Source: Saprospiraceae bacterium (GTDB lineage Bacteria > Bacteroidota > Bacteroidia > Chitinophagales > Saprospiraceae). From it: a DNA stretch of 64,000 nucleotides. The notes below the pieces were generated by a model that saw only the letters and a program-made list of their open reading frames with translations, did not search any database and was not told the DNA's origin. The position numbers and the translations under genes were made by a program. Positions 38,218 to 47,199 of this stretch are shown here, piece by piece (the first letter of the stretch is position 1; the number at the start of each line of letters is the position of its first letter). The stretch lies in assembly GCA_020627705.1 (NCBI GenBank), contig JAHDGJ010000007.1, forward strand, positions 1-64,000. The letters are read 5' to 3'.

Positions 38218-39570
38218 TTATTCTTCCTCTGCCCCTGGCATTTCTTCTTTGACAGCTTCTACTACATCTTCAATCTTATCCGTGACAACTTCGGATACGG
38301 CTTTGACAGTGTCCACTACATCCTCGACTAAATCTGTGGCGACCGCGGTAATAGCTTCAACAATACCTCCTTGTTGTTTTGATTCAGCCATCTCACTGGC
38401 AGCCTTCTCCAATTTTTCCTTCTCTTCCGCAGAAAGCTGATCCTGCTTCGCTTCAATGTCACTTTTTACCTTTGATTTTAATTCCTCTTTTACCTCCTCA
38501 ATTTTCTTCTTCTCTTCTCTTTTCTTCTCTCTCTTCTTTTCTTGTTCTAGTCTTTTTTCGAGTTCCGCTTTGGTAGACATCATATCTGCCAGCTTGGCCT
38601 CTTTCGAAATAATTCTTTCATTAATCATTTTTACTTTAGCCTGTCGAATTTGAGTTTCGAGTTGGCCATCAGATTTATCTATTCGACGGTCCTGAAACTT
38701 TTTATCAGATTGATCTCTTTCGATTGACTTTTGCATCTTAGCAATTGCAGACATCAAACCATCATACCTGCGTTGCAACCGGCTTGTAGCATTTTGGTTT
38801 GTTCCGCTGTCGCCAAATCTTTTTTCTTTAACAACTTTAAATGCTTGGTCTAACCTTGACCAAACTTTTTTGCGATCATCTTTGGTGAATTTTGTATCTC
38901 TAAATTCGTTTTGAACTTGTTTTAATTCTTCAAAGATTGGCTTTAAGCCTAGACCTTTATCTACCTTGCCTTGAATGTTGTCCAATTTTTCAAAAAATGT
39001 ATTAACCGCTTCCCTTGATAATTTTTCGAATTCCGCATCTAAGGTTTTTCTTAATTCTTTTAAAGAATCAAACACACCATCTGTAATCTTGCGTAAAGTA
39101 TTGGCTTGTTCTCGATATAAATTTTTCTCACGAACCTGAGTTTGGACTTTTGCCCAAAAGGTTTTCATCTCATTCCAAATATTTTTGTCATAGGCTGTGA
39201 GCTGATCCACTTTATCCTTTATCCCATCCAATTCACTCTTGTACATCTCGTACATTTTGGCAGACAATACGGCAAAATGCCATTCTGTTTTTGCTCTATT
39301 TATAACATCGCTTCGTTCTACTTTAATGTTTACTGGAAGCAAGTCATCAGAAACGGATAATTCTCGGGCTATACTTTCTCCACCTTCCGGAAAGGCAATC
39401 TCTTCGTTGTTTCTCCACTGATTCATCAATTGGTTATACAATTCTTCGGTAGCTAATTGCTCCGAAAATGAATGTATCATTACCTTATTCTCTTTTTCTA
39501 ATAATTCTAGGGCAAGAAGTAGTTTCTGGTCATTTTCGTTTGACCCCCAAAGTACAATTCTGTTTTTCAT
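38218..39570 (-). CDS. Coiled-coil protein with amphipathic C-terminal helices, unknown
   Basis: 450 residues, no signal peptide. A short N-terminal alpha/beta segment (RIVLWGSNENDQKLLLALELLEK) is followed by predicted long helices. Around 100-270 segments such as KVWSRLDQAFKVVKEKRFG resemble DUF349-type helical units, which is a weak resemblance. Residues 340-400 are a charged coiled coil dominated by Lys and Glu. The last 60 residues repeat an amphipathic pattern of Val/Ala with Asp/Glu/Thr (VATDLVEDVVDTVKAVSEVV), similar to stress or apolipoprotein-like helices. No enzymatic motif is seen. It is probably cytoplasmic. It is a single gene, convergent with the M36 protease. I do not assign a function. 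Confidence 0.8.
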   Translation of the reverse strand: MKNRIVLWGSNENDQKLLLALELLEKENKVMIHSFSEQLATEELYNQLMNQWRNNEEIAFPEGGESIARELSVSDDLLPVNIKVERSDVINRAKTEWHFAVLSAKMYEMYKSELDGIKDKVDQLTAYDKNIWNEMKTFWAKVQTQVREKNLYREQANTLRKITDGVFDSLKELRKTLDAEFEKLSREAVNTFFEKLDNIQGKVDKGLGLKPIFEELKQVQNEFRDTKFTKDDRKKVWSRLDQAFKVVKEKRFGDSGTNQNATSRLQRRYDGLMSAIAKMQKSIERDQSDKKFQDRRIDKSDGQLETQIRQAKVKMINERIISKEAKLADMMSTKAELEKRLEQEKKREKKREEKKKIEEVKEELKSKVKSDIEAKQDQLSAEEKEKLEKAASEMAESKQQGGIVEAITAVATDLVEDVVDTVKAVSEVVTDKIEDVVEAVKEEMPGAEEE

Positions 39571-39625
39571 AATCTAATCGTTCAATCGTAATTTCAATAG
39601 TACACTAGTGAAACCAAACGCACCT

Positions 39626-40633
39626 TTAGGCATTTGGCAATATTCCTTTTTGTTTCAAATATTGTGCGATCTGCACGGCATTCGTCGCAGCTCCTTTCCT
39701 TAAGTTATCAGACACGATCCATAAGTTTAAGGCATTTTCCAACGATTCATCTTTTCTTATTCTTCCAACAAAAACATCGTTTTTGTTTTTTGCTAACAAA
39801 GGCATCGGGTAAATATTTTGAGCTGGATCATTTAACAAAGTTACCCCTTCTTGATCCATAAGTTCTTTTAACACATCGTCCATTTCAAAAGGACTCTTTA
39901 ATTCAACGTTTACAGATTCAGAATGTCCACCATGTACCGGGACTCTTACCGCAGTTGCCGTGATTCTGATCGAGTCATCTCCTAGAATCTTTCTTGTCTC
40001 ATGGACCAATTTCATTTCTTCTTTGGTGTAATCATTTTCCAAAAAAACATCACAATGAGGAATGCAATTTTCAAAAATCGGGTAATGATAAGCCCTTTGA
40101 TCTTCGGGCATTGGTTCCCCATTTTTTTCACTTTCATACTGATTTACAGCACTTACCCCAGTGCCTGTAAAACTTTGATAGGTAGAGATGACAAGTCTTT
40201 TAATTCCATATTTCTTATGTAAGGGTGCCAGCGCCAAAACCATTTGGATGGTAGAGCAATTGGGGTTTGCAATTATCTTATCACTTGTACCTAATTCTGT
40301 AGCATTTACTTCGGGAACTATGAGCTTTTTAGACGGATCCATTCGCCAAGCAGAAGAATTGTCAATAACCACTGTGCCTCGTTCTGCAAACTTCGGAGCA
40401 TATTGGATACTTGTACCGCCTCCAGCCGAAAATAGAGCCAAATCACAATTTTGCTCTATTGCCTGTTCCATTGAGCTTACTGTATATTCTTTGTTTCTAA
40501 AATTTATTTTTTTTCCGACCGATCTTTGAGATGCCACCGGGACCAATTCGTCCACTTTAAAATTCAACTCCTCGAGTACTTCTAACATGACTCCTCCTAC
40601 TAAGCCGGTAGCGCCAACCACTGCAACTTTCAT
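39626..40633 (-). CDS. asd: Aspartate-semialdehyde dehydrogenase
   Basis: 335 residues, normal length for the enzyme that reduces L-aspartyl-4-phosphate to aspartate semialdehyde, the branch point to lysine, diaminopimelate, threonine and methionine. The N-terminal NADP-binding motif is VVGATGLVGGVML. The catalytic cysteine is Cys126 in NPNCSTIQM. SFTGTGVSAV and the later VRVPVHGGHSESVNVE, holding the active-site His, complete the signature. It is cytoplasmic. It is a single gene with its own promoter-like element (40650-40680) and is divergent from the lamin-tail cargo gene. Confidence 0.97.
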   Translation of the reverse strand: MKVAVVGATGLVGGVMLEVLEELNFKVDELVPVASQRSVGKKINFRNKEYTVSSMEQAIEQNCDLALFSAGGGTSIQYAPKFAERGTVVIDNSSAWRMDPSKKLIVPEVNATELGTSDKIIANPNCSTIQMVLALAPLHKKYGIKRLVISTYQSFTGTGVSAVNQYESEKNGEPMPEDQRAYHYPIFENCIPHCDVFLENDYTKEEMKLVHETRKILGDDSIRITATAVRVPVHGGHSESVNVELKSPFEMDDVLKELMDQEGVTLLNDPAQNIYPMPLLAKNKNDVFVGRIRKDESLENALNLWIVSDNLRKGAATNAVQIAQYLKQKGILPNA

Positions 40634-40649
40634 CGTATAAATTTTTATG

Positions 40650-40680
40650 CAAATTTAGTCTTTCGGATACTTATTGAAAA
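40650..40680 (-). promoter_or_regulatory. Bacteroidota-type promoter of asd
   Basis: On the minus strand TTTT (near the TTTG -33 consensus) is followed by exactly 19 bases and TAAATTTG, a full match to the -7 TAnnTTTG element. The -7 element ends 17 bases before the asd ATG. Confidence 0.65.
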
Positions 40681-40732
40681 CTTCCTCGACAAGCTATAAA
40701 AAGCTAGCCCATCTTTTTTACTTTTACCAATT

Positions 40733-42520
40733 ATGAGACTAATCGTATTACTCATTTTATTTCCTTTTGCAACATGCTTCTCTCAGTTTATTGATGATTT
40801 TTCGGATGGAGAATTGACTCAAAATCCTACATGGCAAGGGGATGTGGATAATTTTATTGTTAACGAAGACTTTCAGCTTCAATTAAATGCTCCAGAAGCA
40901 GGAAATTCTTTTTTGTATAGTTCCGTTGAGCTACTAGATAGTATTGAATGGGAATTTTACTTTTTATTAGATTTTAGTCCTTCGACTTCTAATTCGCTGA
41001 AAATTTTTCTGAGCTTAGACAACCTAAATTTTAGTGAGGCAAATGGTTATTTTTTAGAAATCGGCGAATCCGGTGCTTCTGATGCCATACAATTTAAGAG
41101 ATTGGATAATGGCAGTGAAATTACCTTAGGAAGTGCAACGATGGGGGCTGTAGGCTCTGATCCCGCCGTTGCACGAGTAAAAGTTAAGAAAACCGAAAAT
41201 GGAACTTGGACCCTTTGGGCAGATTATAATGGAACGAATTTTTTACTTGAAGAATTAAGTTTATCAGATGCCACGCATTCTATGGTCGGGACGCGTTGGT
41301 TTGGATTTGATTGCACGTATACTTCTACACGAACCGATAAATTTTTCTTTGATGATGTTAGGATCGGAATTCCTGTTGCTGATGTGATAGGACCAGAGTT
41401 ACTTGGTATAGAAGTAAGTGATGCAAACTGTTTTCGCGTTACTTACAACGAAAATATTGATGTCTCAAATTTGGATCCGATTTCACTTTACATTATTCCG
41501 AACATTGGAAATCCTATTTTCATTGAAGAAGTTGCTGGCTCTCCTAATGTACTGAATTTAAAATTTACAGCTGAAATAGAATCTGGCATTATATACACTT
41601 TTTGTAGTGAAGAAGTATTTGATGAGTCAGGAAACCCTTCATCAATGGAATGCGAAGAATTATTTCTTACAACTTCACCAAAAGCCGGGGACCTTTACGT
41701 AAATGAAATTTTATTCAATCCTATTTCTGGAGGATCAGATTTTATTGAATTAATCAATACCTCTTCAAAATTCATCACGTTGGATGAGGTCTCTATTGTC
41801 AATAATGCCAACGGTCAAAGCAAAAGTTTTGAACTTGGTCATGTTTTATTGCCTAATGAAATTATGGCTTTTACAGAAGATGTAGAACATCAAATTGACA
41901 CATACAGCAGCCTTGCTCCAGAAAATATTGTTTTTCAAGACCTACCTGCATTTAATGCTGATGAGGGCAATGTCAGTTTATATGTGCAATCCAATTCACA
42001 ACAAATCCTCATAGACTCTTTTGATTATTCGGAAGATTTACATTTTGTTCTACTTGATAACGAAAAAGGCGTGAGTCTTGAAAAATTAAGAGCAACTGCA
42101 AGCAGTAATGATCCCAACTCATGGCACAGTGCTTCAGAAAATGTTTTATTCGCAACCCCTGGATATACCAACTCAAACTTTTTTGTCCCTAACACCGAAG
42201 AAGGTAGAATTTCTTTTGAAAATCTTATGTTTTCGCCAAATGGAGACGGTTTTGAAGAATTATTGATAATTTCTTTCAATTTAGAGACCCCTGGGCACCT
42301 TGCGACCGTCAAAATTTTTGATGATAGGGGATATTTAGTAAAAGATTTGTCCTCTAATCAATTAATCGGTACAAATACCTTTATATCTTGGGATGGAGTA
42401 ACCGATGAAGGAGTAAAGGCAAAGGTGGGTATTTACATCGCTTTGGTTGAACTAGTGGATGTAAATGGAAGTGTTGAATATGAGAAAAAGAGTTTTGTCT
42501 TAGCGGATTTTTTGGACTAA
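40733..42520 (+). CDS. Secreted lamin-tail domain protein with T9SS-type C-terminus
   Basis: 595 residues with a signal peptide ending ATCFSQ. Residues about 20-210 form a lectin-like beta sandwich often found before lamin-tail domains. An Ig-like SbsA/Big_5-type unit occupies about 215-310 (FRVTYNENIDVSNLDP). A lamin-tail domain lies at about 318-460 (YVNEILFNPISGGSDFIELIN). The C-terminus (MFSPNGDGFEELLIISF, VKIFDDRGYLVKDL, GIYIALVEL) is a gliding-type/FlgD-like unit and probably the type B T9SS signal. No catalytic residues were found. Likely a surface or secreted structural protein. The following gene starts 14 bases later and is probably co-transcribed. Confidence 0.87.
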   Translation: MRLIVLLILFPFATCFSQFIDDFSDGELTQNPTWQGDVDNFIVNEDFQLQLNAPEAGNSFLYSSVELLDSIEWEFYFLLDFSPSTSNSLKIFLSLDNLNFSEANGYFLEIGESGASDAIQFKRLDNGSEITLGSATMGAVGSDPAVARVKVKKTENGTWTLWADYNGTNFLLEELSLSDATHSMVGTRWFGFDCTYTSTRTDKFFFDDVRIGIPVADVIGPELLGIEVSDANCFRVTYNENIDVSNLDPISLYIIPNIGNPIFIEEVAGSPNVLNLKFTAEIESGIIYTFCSEEVFDESGNPSSMECEELFLTTSPKAGDLYVNEILFNPISGGSDFIELINTSSKFITLDEVSIVNNANGQSKSFELGHVLLPNEIMAFTEDVEHQIDTYSSLAPENIVFQDLPAFNADEGNVSLYVQSNSQQILIDSFDYSEDLHFVLLDNEKGVSLEKLRATASSNDPNSWHSASENVLFATPGYTNSNFFVPNTEEGRISFENLMFSPNGDGFEELLIISFNLETPGHLATVKIFDDRGYLVKDLSSNQLIGTNTFISWDGVTDEGVKAKVGIYIALVELVDVNGSVEYEKKSFVLADFLD

Positions 42521-42533
42521 CACGATTTGAAAA

Positions 42534-43520
42534 TTGAGCACATTTTTACGACATAATTGGTCAAAACTTCTGTTTGCAGGGGCCATGCTTTTTGTGACTT
42601 GTGGCTTTATTTTTTCGCCTCACCTACCCTTTTCAGACAATCCAACCATTCAAAGGGCCGTAGAATTTGCAGTCCATGGTATGGCAGGATTATTTGCAAT
42701 CGCTTTATTACTTTTTGCCTTGGGGCGCTATAATTTGATGTTTGTGGCTATGGGATGTGTTGGCGCACTCTGTATCTTTTTAAAAAGTGAATCCAACGAT
42801 CATCTTATCTTGCCAGACAATGAGTTAGCTCCAAAATTGTCGATTGCACATTTTAATTTGTCAAGTGTAAACGATTCGAGAGAAGCCTTTCTAGAATATA
42901 TTGAACGCTTAGAAGCGGATGTTCTTTCTTTTCAAGAATTAACTCCAGATTGGGATGCCTTTTTATTCGAAGGTTTAAAAAACAACTATAAAAACGCTCA
43001 AAGGAATGTTAGAATCGATCCTTTTGGCAAAGCCTTCTATACCAAAAACGCCATCATAGAGCAAAGTGTAGCTGAGATGGGAGGAATGCCAAATTTGATT
43101 CTTTCCATAAAGATTGGTTCCAAAATAGTCAATCTAATTAGCGCATATTGCCTTCCGCTCTTAGATGAAAAAAGCAAACTCCTTTCTTTAGAGCAATTGG
43201 ATCTAATTTCTCAAGAGATTAACGCTTCACGTTTTCCAACCATCGTTTTGGGAGACCTAAACATGGTGTATTGGTCCAACGAAATCAGTGCATTTAGAAA
43301 AAATGCTAATCTTCAAAATTCTCGACGTGGTTTTTCGCCATTGGGTTTTAAAATCCCTCATGACCATATGTTTTATTCTAAAGAACTTGAATGCTCCAGA
43401 TTTGAAAATCTTTTGGATGGTCAATCCAATCATCTTGGACTTTTTGGTTCTTTTCAATTCAAAAACCTTCCTTCAGAAGAAGAAATTCGAGCTTCTATTG
43501 GAAACCTAGGAAGCAAATAA
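42534..43520 (+). CDS. Membrane-anchored endonuclease/exonuclease/phosphatase-family protein
   Basis: 328 residues from TTG at 42534; an in-frame TGA lies at 42528, so there is no earlier start. Two or three N-terminal membrane helices (about 10-85) are followed by an EEP/DNase I-like domain. LSFQELTPDW gives the catalytic Glu, VLGDLNM the conserved Asp-x-Asn, and IPHDHMFYS the HD pair. The final motif, normally SDH, reads SNH with Asn299, so the Asp that polarises the catalytic His is missing. Activity may be reduced or lost. The catalytic domain probably faces the periplasm. Substrate could be nucleic acid, a phosphoinositide-like lipid or another phosphodiester; undecided. Confidence 0.85.
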   Translation: MSTFLRHNWSKLLFAGAMLFVTCGFIFSPHLPFSDNPTIQRAVEFAVHGMAGLFAIALLLFALGRYNLMFVAMGCVGALCIFLKSESNDHLILPDNELAPKLSIAHFNLSSVNDSREAFLEYIERLEADVLSFQELTPDWDAFLFEGLKNNYKNAQRNVRIDPFGKAFYTKNAIIEQSVAEMGGMPNLILSIKIGSKIVNLISAYCLPLLDEKSKLLSLEQLDLISQEINASRFPTIVLGDLNMVYWSNEISAFRKNANLQNSRRGFSPLGFKIPHDHMFYSKELECSRFENLLDGQSNHLGLFGSFQFKNLPSEEEIRASIGNLGSK

Positions 43521-43542
43521 TTCTTCACTAATCCAAAAGAAA

Positions 43543-44001
43543 ATGCACTTTGAGGTTAAAAGATTTTCTGATCTTTCGCTAGATGAATTATACGCTCTTC
43601 TTGCCTTGCGCCAAGAAATATTTATAGTGGAGCAAAATTGTCCTTATTTGGATGCAGATGGTAAAGATCAATCGGCATTCCACGTCTTAGCTTTTTCGGA
43701 GCAAGGAGAATTAGCCGCATATACCAGACTTTTATCCAAAGGAATAAGTTATCCGGAGTATTGCTCCATTGGCAGGGTTATTTGTAAAAAAACGTTTCGC
43801 CAAACCGGGCTTGGAAAAGAAATAATGCAACATTCGATCAAAAGCTGTACTCAGTTATTTCCAAACCAAGTTATAAAAATATCAGCCCAGGTATATTTGG
43901 ATCGATTCTATAAATCCTTGGGATTTAAACCCATTGGAGAAGAATATTTAGAGGACGACATCCCGCACCAGGCTATGATTTATCAGCCAAGTGTCGCGTG
44001 A
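43543..44001 (+). CDS. ElaA-like GNAT-family N-acetyltransferase
   Basis: 152 residues matching the ElaA family: LYALLALRQEIFIVEQNCPYLDADGKDQ near the N-terminus and the acetyl-CoA loop IGRVICKKTFRQTGLGKEIM (R/Q-x-x-G-x-G/A) in the middle. YLDRFYKSLGFKPIGEEYLEDDIPHQAM closes the domain. It transfers an acetyl group from acetyl-CoA to an unknown amine. Cytoplasmic. Its 3' end overlaps the 3' end of the convergent phosphohexomutase gene by 19 bases, so both stops fall inside the other gene. Confidence 0.93.
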   Translation: MHFEVKRFSDLSLDELYALLALRQEIFIVEQNCPYLDADGKDQSAFHVLAFSEQGELAAYTRLLSKGISYPEYCSIGRVICKKTFRQTGLGKEIMQHSIKSCTQLFPNQVIKISAQVYLDRFYKSLGFKPIGEEYLEDDIPHQAMIYQPSVA

Positions 44002-45374
44002 GTGGCCTGAAGTATTTCTTTGACCCTATCCAAAGTCGGTGCTTGAGAATAAACCCTCAATACCGGTTCTGTCCCACTTGGTCTAATCATTACCCACTCA
44101 TTTTCGTTTAGGTAAAATTTATAGCCGTCAACATTTTCGGTACGTATGATCTGCTGATCACCAATTTGATTAATCTCTCCCGCTTTGCACTTCTCCATAA
44201 TAGCAAGCTTCTTTTCGTTGGTCAAATGAAGGTCGTCTCGATCAAAGGCAAAAGGTCCTACTATATCGTAAATATCTTGAATTAACGCTTTTAGTGATTT
44301 GCCTGATTTAGCCATAAATTCCATGATCAACAATCCCATCCAAACCCCATCTCTTTCGGGAATATGGCCTTTTACTGCAAGCCCACCAGATTCTTCTCCT
44401 CCGACCAAAACATCTTCTTTGATCATAATCTCAGCGATATACTTAAACCCTATTTTTGTGACTTCAATTTCTAAACCGAAATGTTCTGCCAATTTTTTCA
44501 TCTTATCTGTAACAGAAAAGGTAATGATGACTTTGCCAGACATTTTCTTTACTTCCGCCAAGTAATAAAGCAAAAGCAATAACAAATGATGGCTGTCTAC
44601 AAAATTGCCATCTTCATCATACATTCCAATTCTATCCGCATCTCCATCATTGGCTAGACCCAAATTATACTCTGATTCCTTTAATGTTTTAGAAAGTAAG
44701 CCCAGGTTTCTTCGAATAGGTTCAGGTGGGCAACCTTTAAATCCAGGATTTTCATCACATCTCAGCAATAAAGTTTCCGGCAAAAGTCTAGGAACAATAT
44801 GTAACCCAGCACCATACATGGCATCATACACTAATTTGATGTGAGAATTTCTAATTGCTTCCAAATCAAAATTTGACACACAATGCTGAAAATAAATTTC
44901 TTCTAAGTCTACAAACTCAAGCATACCCGCCTCTTTTAAACTACTAAAAGAGGGAACCTCAGAAATGTACGTATCTGGAATTAATTCTTCAACTTCCGCA
45001 ATTTCTGCAGGAATAGTTGGCCCACCATAAGCAGACTTTAATTTGTATCCATTATAAGACGGAGGGTTATGGCTTGCGGTAATCACAATGCCCAAATCCG
45101 CCTCTAATTTGACAATACCCAATGAAACCATCGGAGTAGTAACGACACCTTGAGCCATCTTGATTTTGATGCCGTGTTTGCCTAAAACACATGCCGTCGT
45201 TTGAGCAAACAAAGGACCTCCAAATCTGGCGTCATGTCCGATAACTGCTGAATGGAGATTTTTTGACTTCATCCATAAAGCAGTTGCCTCCGCTACACGC
45301 TTTACATTTTCAACAGTATAATGCTCTGCAATGATCGCTCTCCAACCATCCGTTCCAAATTTGATTTTGTCCAT
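43983..45374 (-). CDS. Phosphoglucomutase/phosphomannomutase family protein
   Basis: 463 residues with the four domains of alpha-D-phosphohexomutases. The phosphoserine loop is VITASHNPPSYNGYK with Ser101. The metal loop is LANDGDADRIGMYDEDG. The sugar-binding loop is GGEESGGL, and the C-terminal phosphate loop is IRPSGTEPVLRVYSQ. It interconverts hexose 1- and 6-phosphates for nucleotide-sugar and polysaccharide synthesis. Whether glucose, mannose or glucosamine is preferred cannot be read reliably, though GEESGG suggests glucose/mannose rather than GlmM. Cytoplasmic. It is a single gene, convergent with the ElaA-like gene and divergent from the PCMT-like gene. Confidence 0.95.
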   Translation of the reverse strand: MDKIKFGTDGWRAIIAEHYTVENVKRVAEATALWMKSKNLHSAVIGHDARFGGPLFAQTTACVLGKHGIKIKMAQGVVTTPMVSLGIVKLEADLGIVITASHNPPSYNGYKLKSAYGGPTIPAEIAEVEELIPDTYISEVPSFSSLKEAGMLEFVDLEEIYFQHCVSNFDLEAIRNSHIKLVYDAMYGAGLHIVPRLLPETLLLRCDENPGFKGCPPEPIRRNLGLLSKTLKESEYNLGLANDGDADRIGMYDEDGNFVDSHHLLLLLLYYLAEVKKMSGKVIITFSVTDKMKKLAEHFGLEIEVTKIGFKYIAEIMIKEDVLVGGEESGGLAVKGHIPERDGVWMGLLIMEFMAKSGKSLKALIQDIYDIVGPFAFDRDDLHLTNEKKLAIMEKCKAGEINQIGDQQIIRTENVDGYKFYLNENEWVMIRPSGTEPVLRVYSQAPTLDRVKEILQATHATLG

Positions 45375-45445
45375 AGTAAAATATTTATAATCTGTATTTT
45401 ATATATTAAAATAAATTGTAATATATTAGACCTAAATTTCAGAAA

Positions 45446-46048
45446 ATGAAGGATCTCTTAACACTGAAAAACAGTGCAAATATCATCCCAATTACTAAGA
45501 AATTAAAACAAAATACGCCAAGCGTTATTTCTGCTTTTAATTCAATGCTTGATAAACTGCCCTTTCCAATGGCTGTTTCGAAGGGTGAATTGATTTCTTA
45601 TCATACCTATATTCTGAATTTGTTGGATGCTAAGATTGAGGATTCTGTATTTCTTGTGGGCCAAGAAAACCTCATAAATGCTGCTGTTTTAGCTAAAATG
45701 GGCGCTAAAGTTACTTTTTTGGCGGATGATAAATATGCCATTTTAAGCGCACTAGAACATATAAAAGACGAGTCTACTCAGAATATTGAGGTTATTTCGA
45801 AGCAACAATTGCAACTGATTGCTACCATGGCTCCTTTTGCAAGAATATTGGTAGCGCCAGAAGCTTCTAACTTACCTGTTGAGCTATATGCTTTGTTAGC
45901 AATTGGTGGTCAAATGGTGGTTTGTACTACGGAAAATGATACCGCTACTTTCCTCCAAATCCTAAGAAATGACACGAATGATTTCGATGTAAAAAAGAAA
46001 AATGGCCTCGAAGATCGAACCGCTTCGTATGAAGTATTTGATCTTTAA
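45446..46048 (+). CDS. Degenerate protein-L-isoaspartate O-methyltransferase-like protein
   Basis: 200 residues. The order of segments fits the PCMT fold: LPFPMAVSKGELISYHTYILNLL at 38-60 parallels the PCMT substrate-loop segment (LPIG-x-GQTIS). SVFLVGQENLINAAVLAKMGAKVTFL at 67-92 parallels SAM motif I and the next strand. APFARILVAPEASNLPVELYALLAIGGQMVVC at 129-160 parallels the APFD-IIVTAA... GG segments. The GxGxGY SAM loop is replaced by GQENLI, and the conserved acidic residue after motif I is changed. I infer a catalytically dead PCMT relative; this was judged by eye. Its stop overlaps the convergent lipoprotein gene by 4 bases. A true pcm gene is not in the window. Confidence 0.7.
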   Translation: MKDLLTLKNSANIIPITKKLKQNTPSVISAFNSMLDKLPFPMAVSKGELISYHTYILNLLDAKIEDSVFLVGQENLINAAVLAKMGAKVTFLADDKYAILSALEHIKDESTQNIEVISKQQLQLIATMAPFARILVAPEASNLPVELYALLAIGGQMVVCTTENDTATFLQILRNDTNDFDVKKKNGLEDRTASYEVFDL

Positions 46049-46578
46049 TCAATCCTTCTTCCTTTTACGTTTTTATTCTTGAATTCAGTTTTACGGGCTT
46101 TCTTTATATCAACCATAAGTGAAGCATAAGCGCTCGAAGAACTCGTAGAATAACTCGCCCCGTTGTACGTTACACGACCCGATCTGCGGTCCCAATCTTT
46201 GGCTTTTAGTGTATAACGTCCGCCATACTTCTTGCTCGGCCCAAAAATTAAATAGCCATCTGTTTCATCAAACGATACCGCGAAGCGGTTGTCTTTTGGC
46301 GTGAACAACAAAACACCAGGAGTTCCTTTCTTAAACACAATGCGTTCTACCCTCCGACTGTCCTCCACACGAATTTTGCCATCATTTATTCTAGATTCGT
46401 CCACTCCCTTGTCCCGAACCAAAACGATGTCGTCAGAGAGGTAAAATTGTATGCTCTTTAATTCTTGCTCGCTCCATCCAAAATCATCATACATTCTTTG
46501 ACTAAAGGGACTTAATTTGGGAGAACAAGAACTGCCTGCTAATACTATCGCTAAGAAAAAAAAGATGCTTCTAAACAT
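46045..46578 (-). CDS. Small lipoprotein, unknown function
   Basis: 177 residues from the ATG at 46578 (MFRSIFFFLAIVLAGSSC); an ATG 7 codons earlier is possible. A lipobox ends GSSC, cysteine at residue 18. The mature protein has an acidic N-terminal part (YDDFGWSEQELKSIQFYLSDDI), then beta-rich segments ending in a KRKR-type basic tail. I recognise no named family, although similar small lipoproteins are common in Bacteroidota. Probably lipid-anchored in the envelope. It lies downstream of tadA in the same orientation (108-base gap) and its 3' end overlaps the PCMT-like gene by 4 bases. Confidence 0.78.
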   Translation of the reverse strand: MFRSIFFFLAIVLAGSSCSPKLSPFSQRMYDDFGWSEQELKSIQFYLSDDIVLVRDKGVDESRINDGKIRVEDSRRVERIVFKKGTPGVLLFTPKDNRFAVSFDETDGYLIFGPSKKYGGRYTLKAKDWDRRSGRVTYNGASYSTSSSSAYASLMVDIKKARKTEFKNKNVKGRRID

Positions 46579-46686
46579 AATAATGACTTTACGCTTCAAA
46601 TTAAATCATGCATTGTAAGAAATCCATTATTTAGTTTGACTTAACCAATCTTTAAAAGTTAAATCCGGAATCCTTAAATTTTTTAA

Positions 46687-47145
46687 CTACATCTTCTTCA
46701 TTCTTCTCTTCTCCTCAAAAAAGTCCTTTAATAAGCTGCTGCATTCTTCAAACAAAACCCCGAATTCTAATTTGGTCTTGCTGTGTAAGAGCTCTTTGCC
46801 ATAACGCATAAATCCTTTCAAATCATCGCTGGCACCATAAACGACACGTCCAATTTGGGACCACTTAAGGGCTCCTGCGCACATCACGCAAGGTTCTAAA
46901 GTAACAAACAATTCGCAGGTAGATAAATACTTGCTTCCCAAATGGGAAGAGGCAGAAGTGATGGCCATCATTTCTGCATGAGCAGTCACATCGCTGAGTA
47001 ATTGCGTTTGGTTATGCGCTCTAGCTATAATTTTAGATTTGGAAACAATGACCGCACCTACAGGAATTTCACCAGCAGCACGGGCCTTTTTAGCTTCTTT
47101 TATAGCCTCTCTCATGAAGAATACGTCAGAATCAAATGCAAGCAT
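46687..47145 (-). CDS. tadA: tRNA-specific adenosine deaminase
   Basis: 152 residues of the cytidine/deoxycytidylate deaminase superfamily. The zinc and catalytic motif is HAEMMAI (His57, Glu59) with PCVMC (Cys86, Cys89), and GALKWSQIGRVVYGASDDLKG follows as in TadA. The enzyme changes adenosine 34 to inosine in tRNA-Arg(ACG). Cytoplasmic. Divergent from guaB with a 54-base intergenic region between the starts. Confidence 0.95.
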   Translation of the reverse strand: MLAFDSDVFFMREAIKEAKKARAAGEIPVGAVIVSKSKIIARAHNQTQLLSDVTAHAEMMAITSASSHLGSKYLSTCELFVTLEPCVMCAGALKWSQIGRVVYGASDDLKGFMRYGKELLHSKTKLEFGVLFEECSSLLKDFFEEKRRMKKM

Positions 47146-47188
47146 TAAATCAAATTTAATTCAAGATTAATCAAAAATATTTTTCCAT

Positions 47189-47196
47189 TATCTTTG
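47189..47196 (+). promoter_or_regulatory. Candidate -7 element of guaB, nearly touching the start codon
   Basis: TATCTTTG matches TAnnTTTG exactly and ends 3 bases before the ATG at 47200. If used, transcription would start at or next to the start codon. No TTTG was found at -33. Confidence 0.35.
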
Positions 47197-47199
47197 AAC

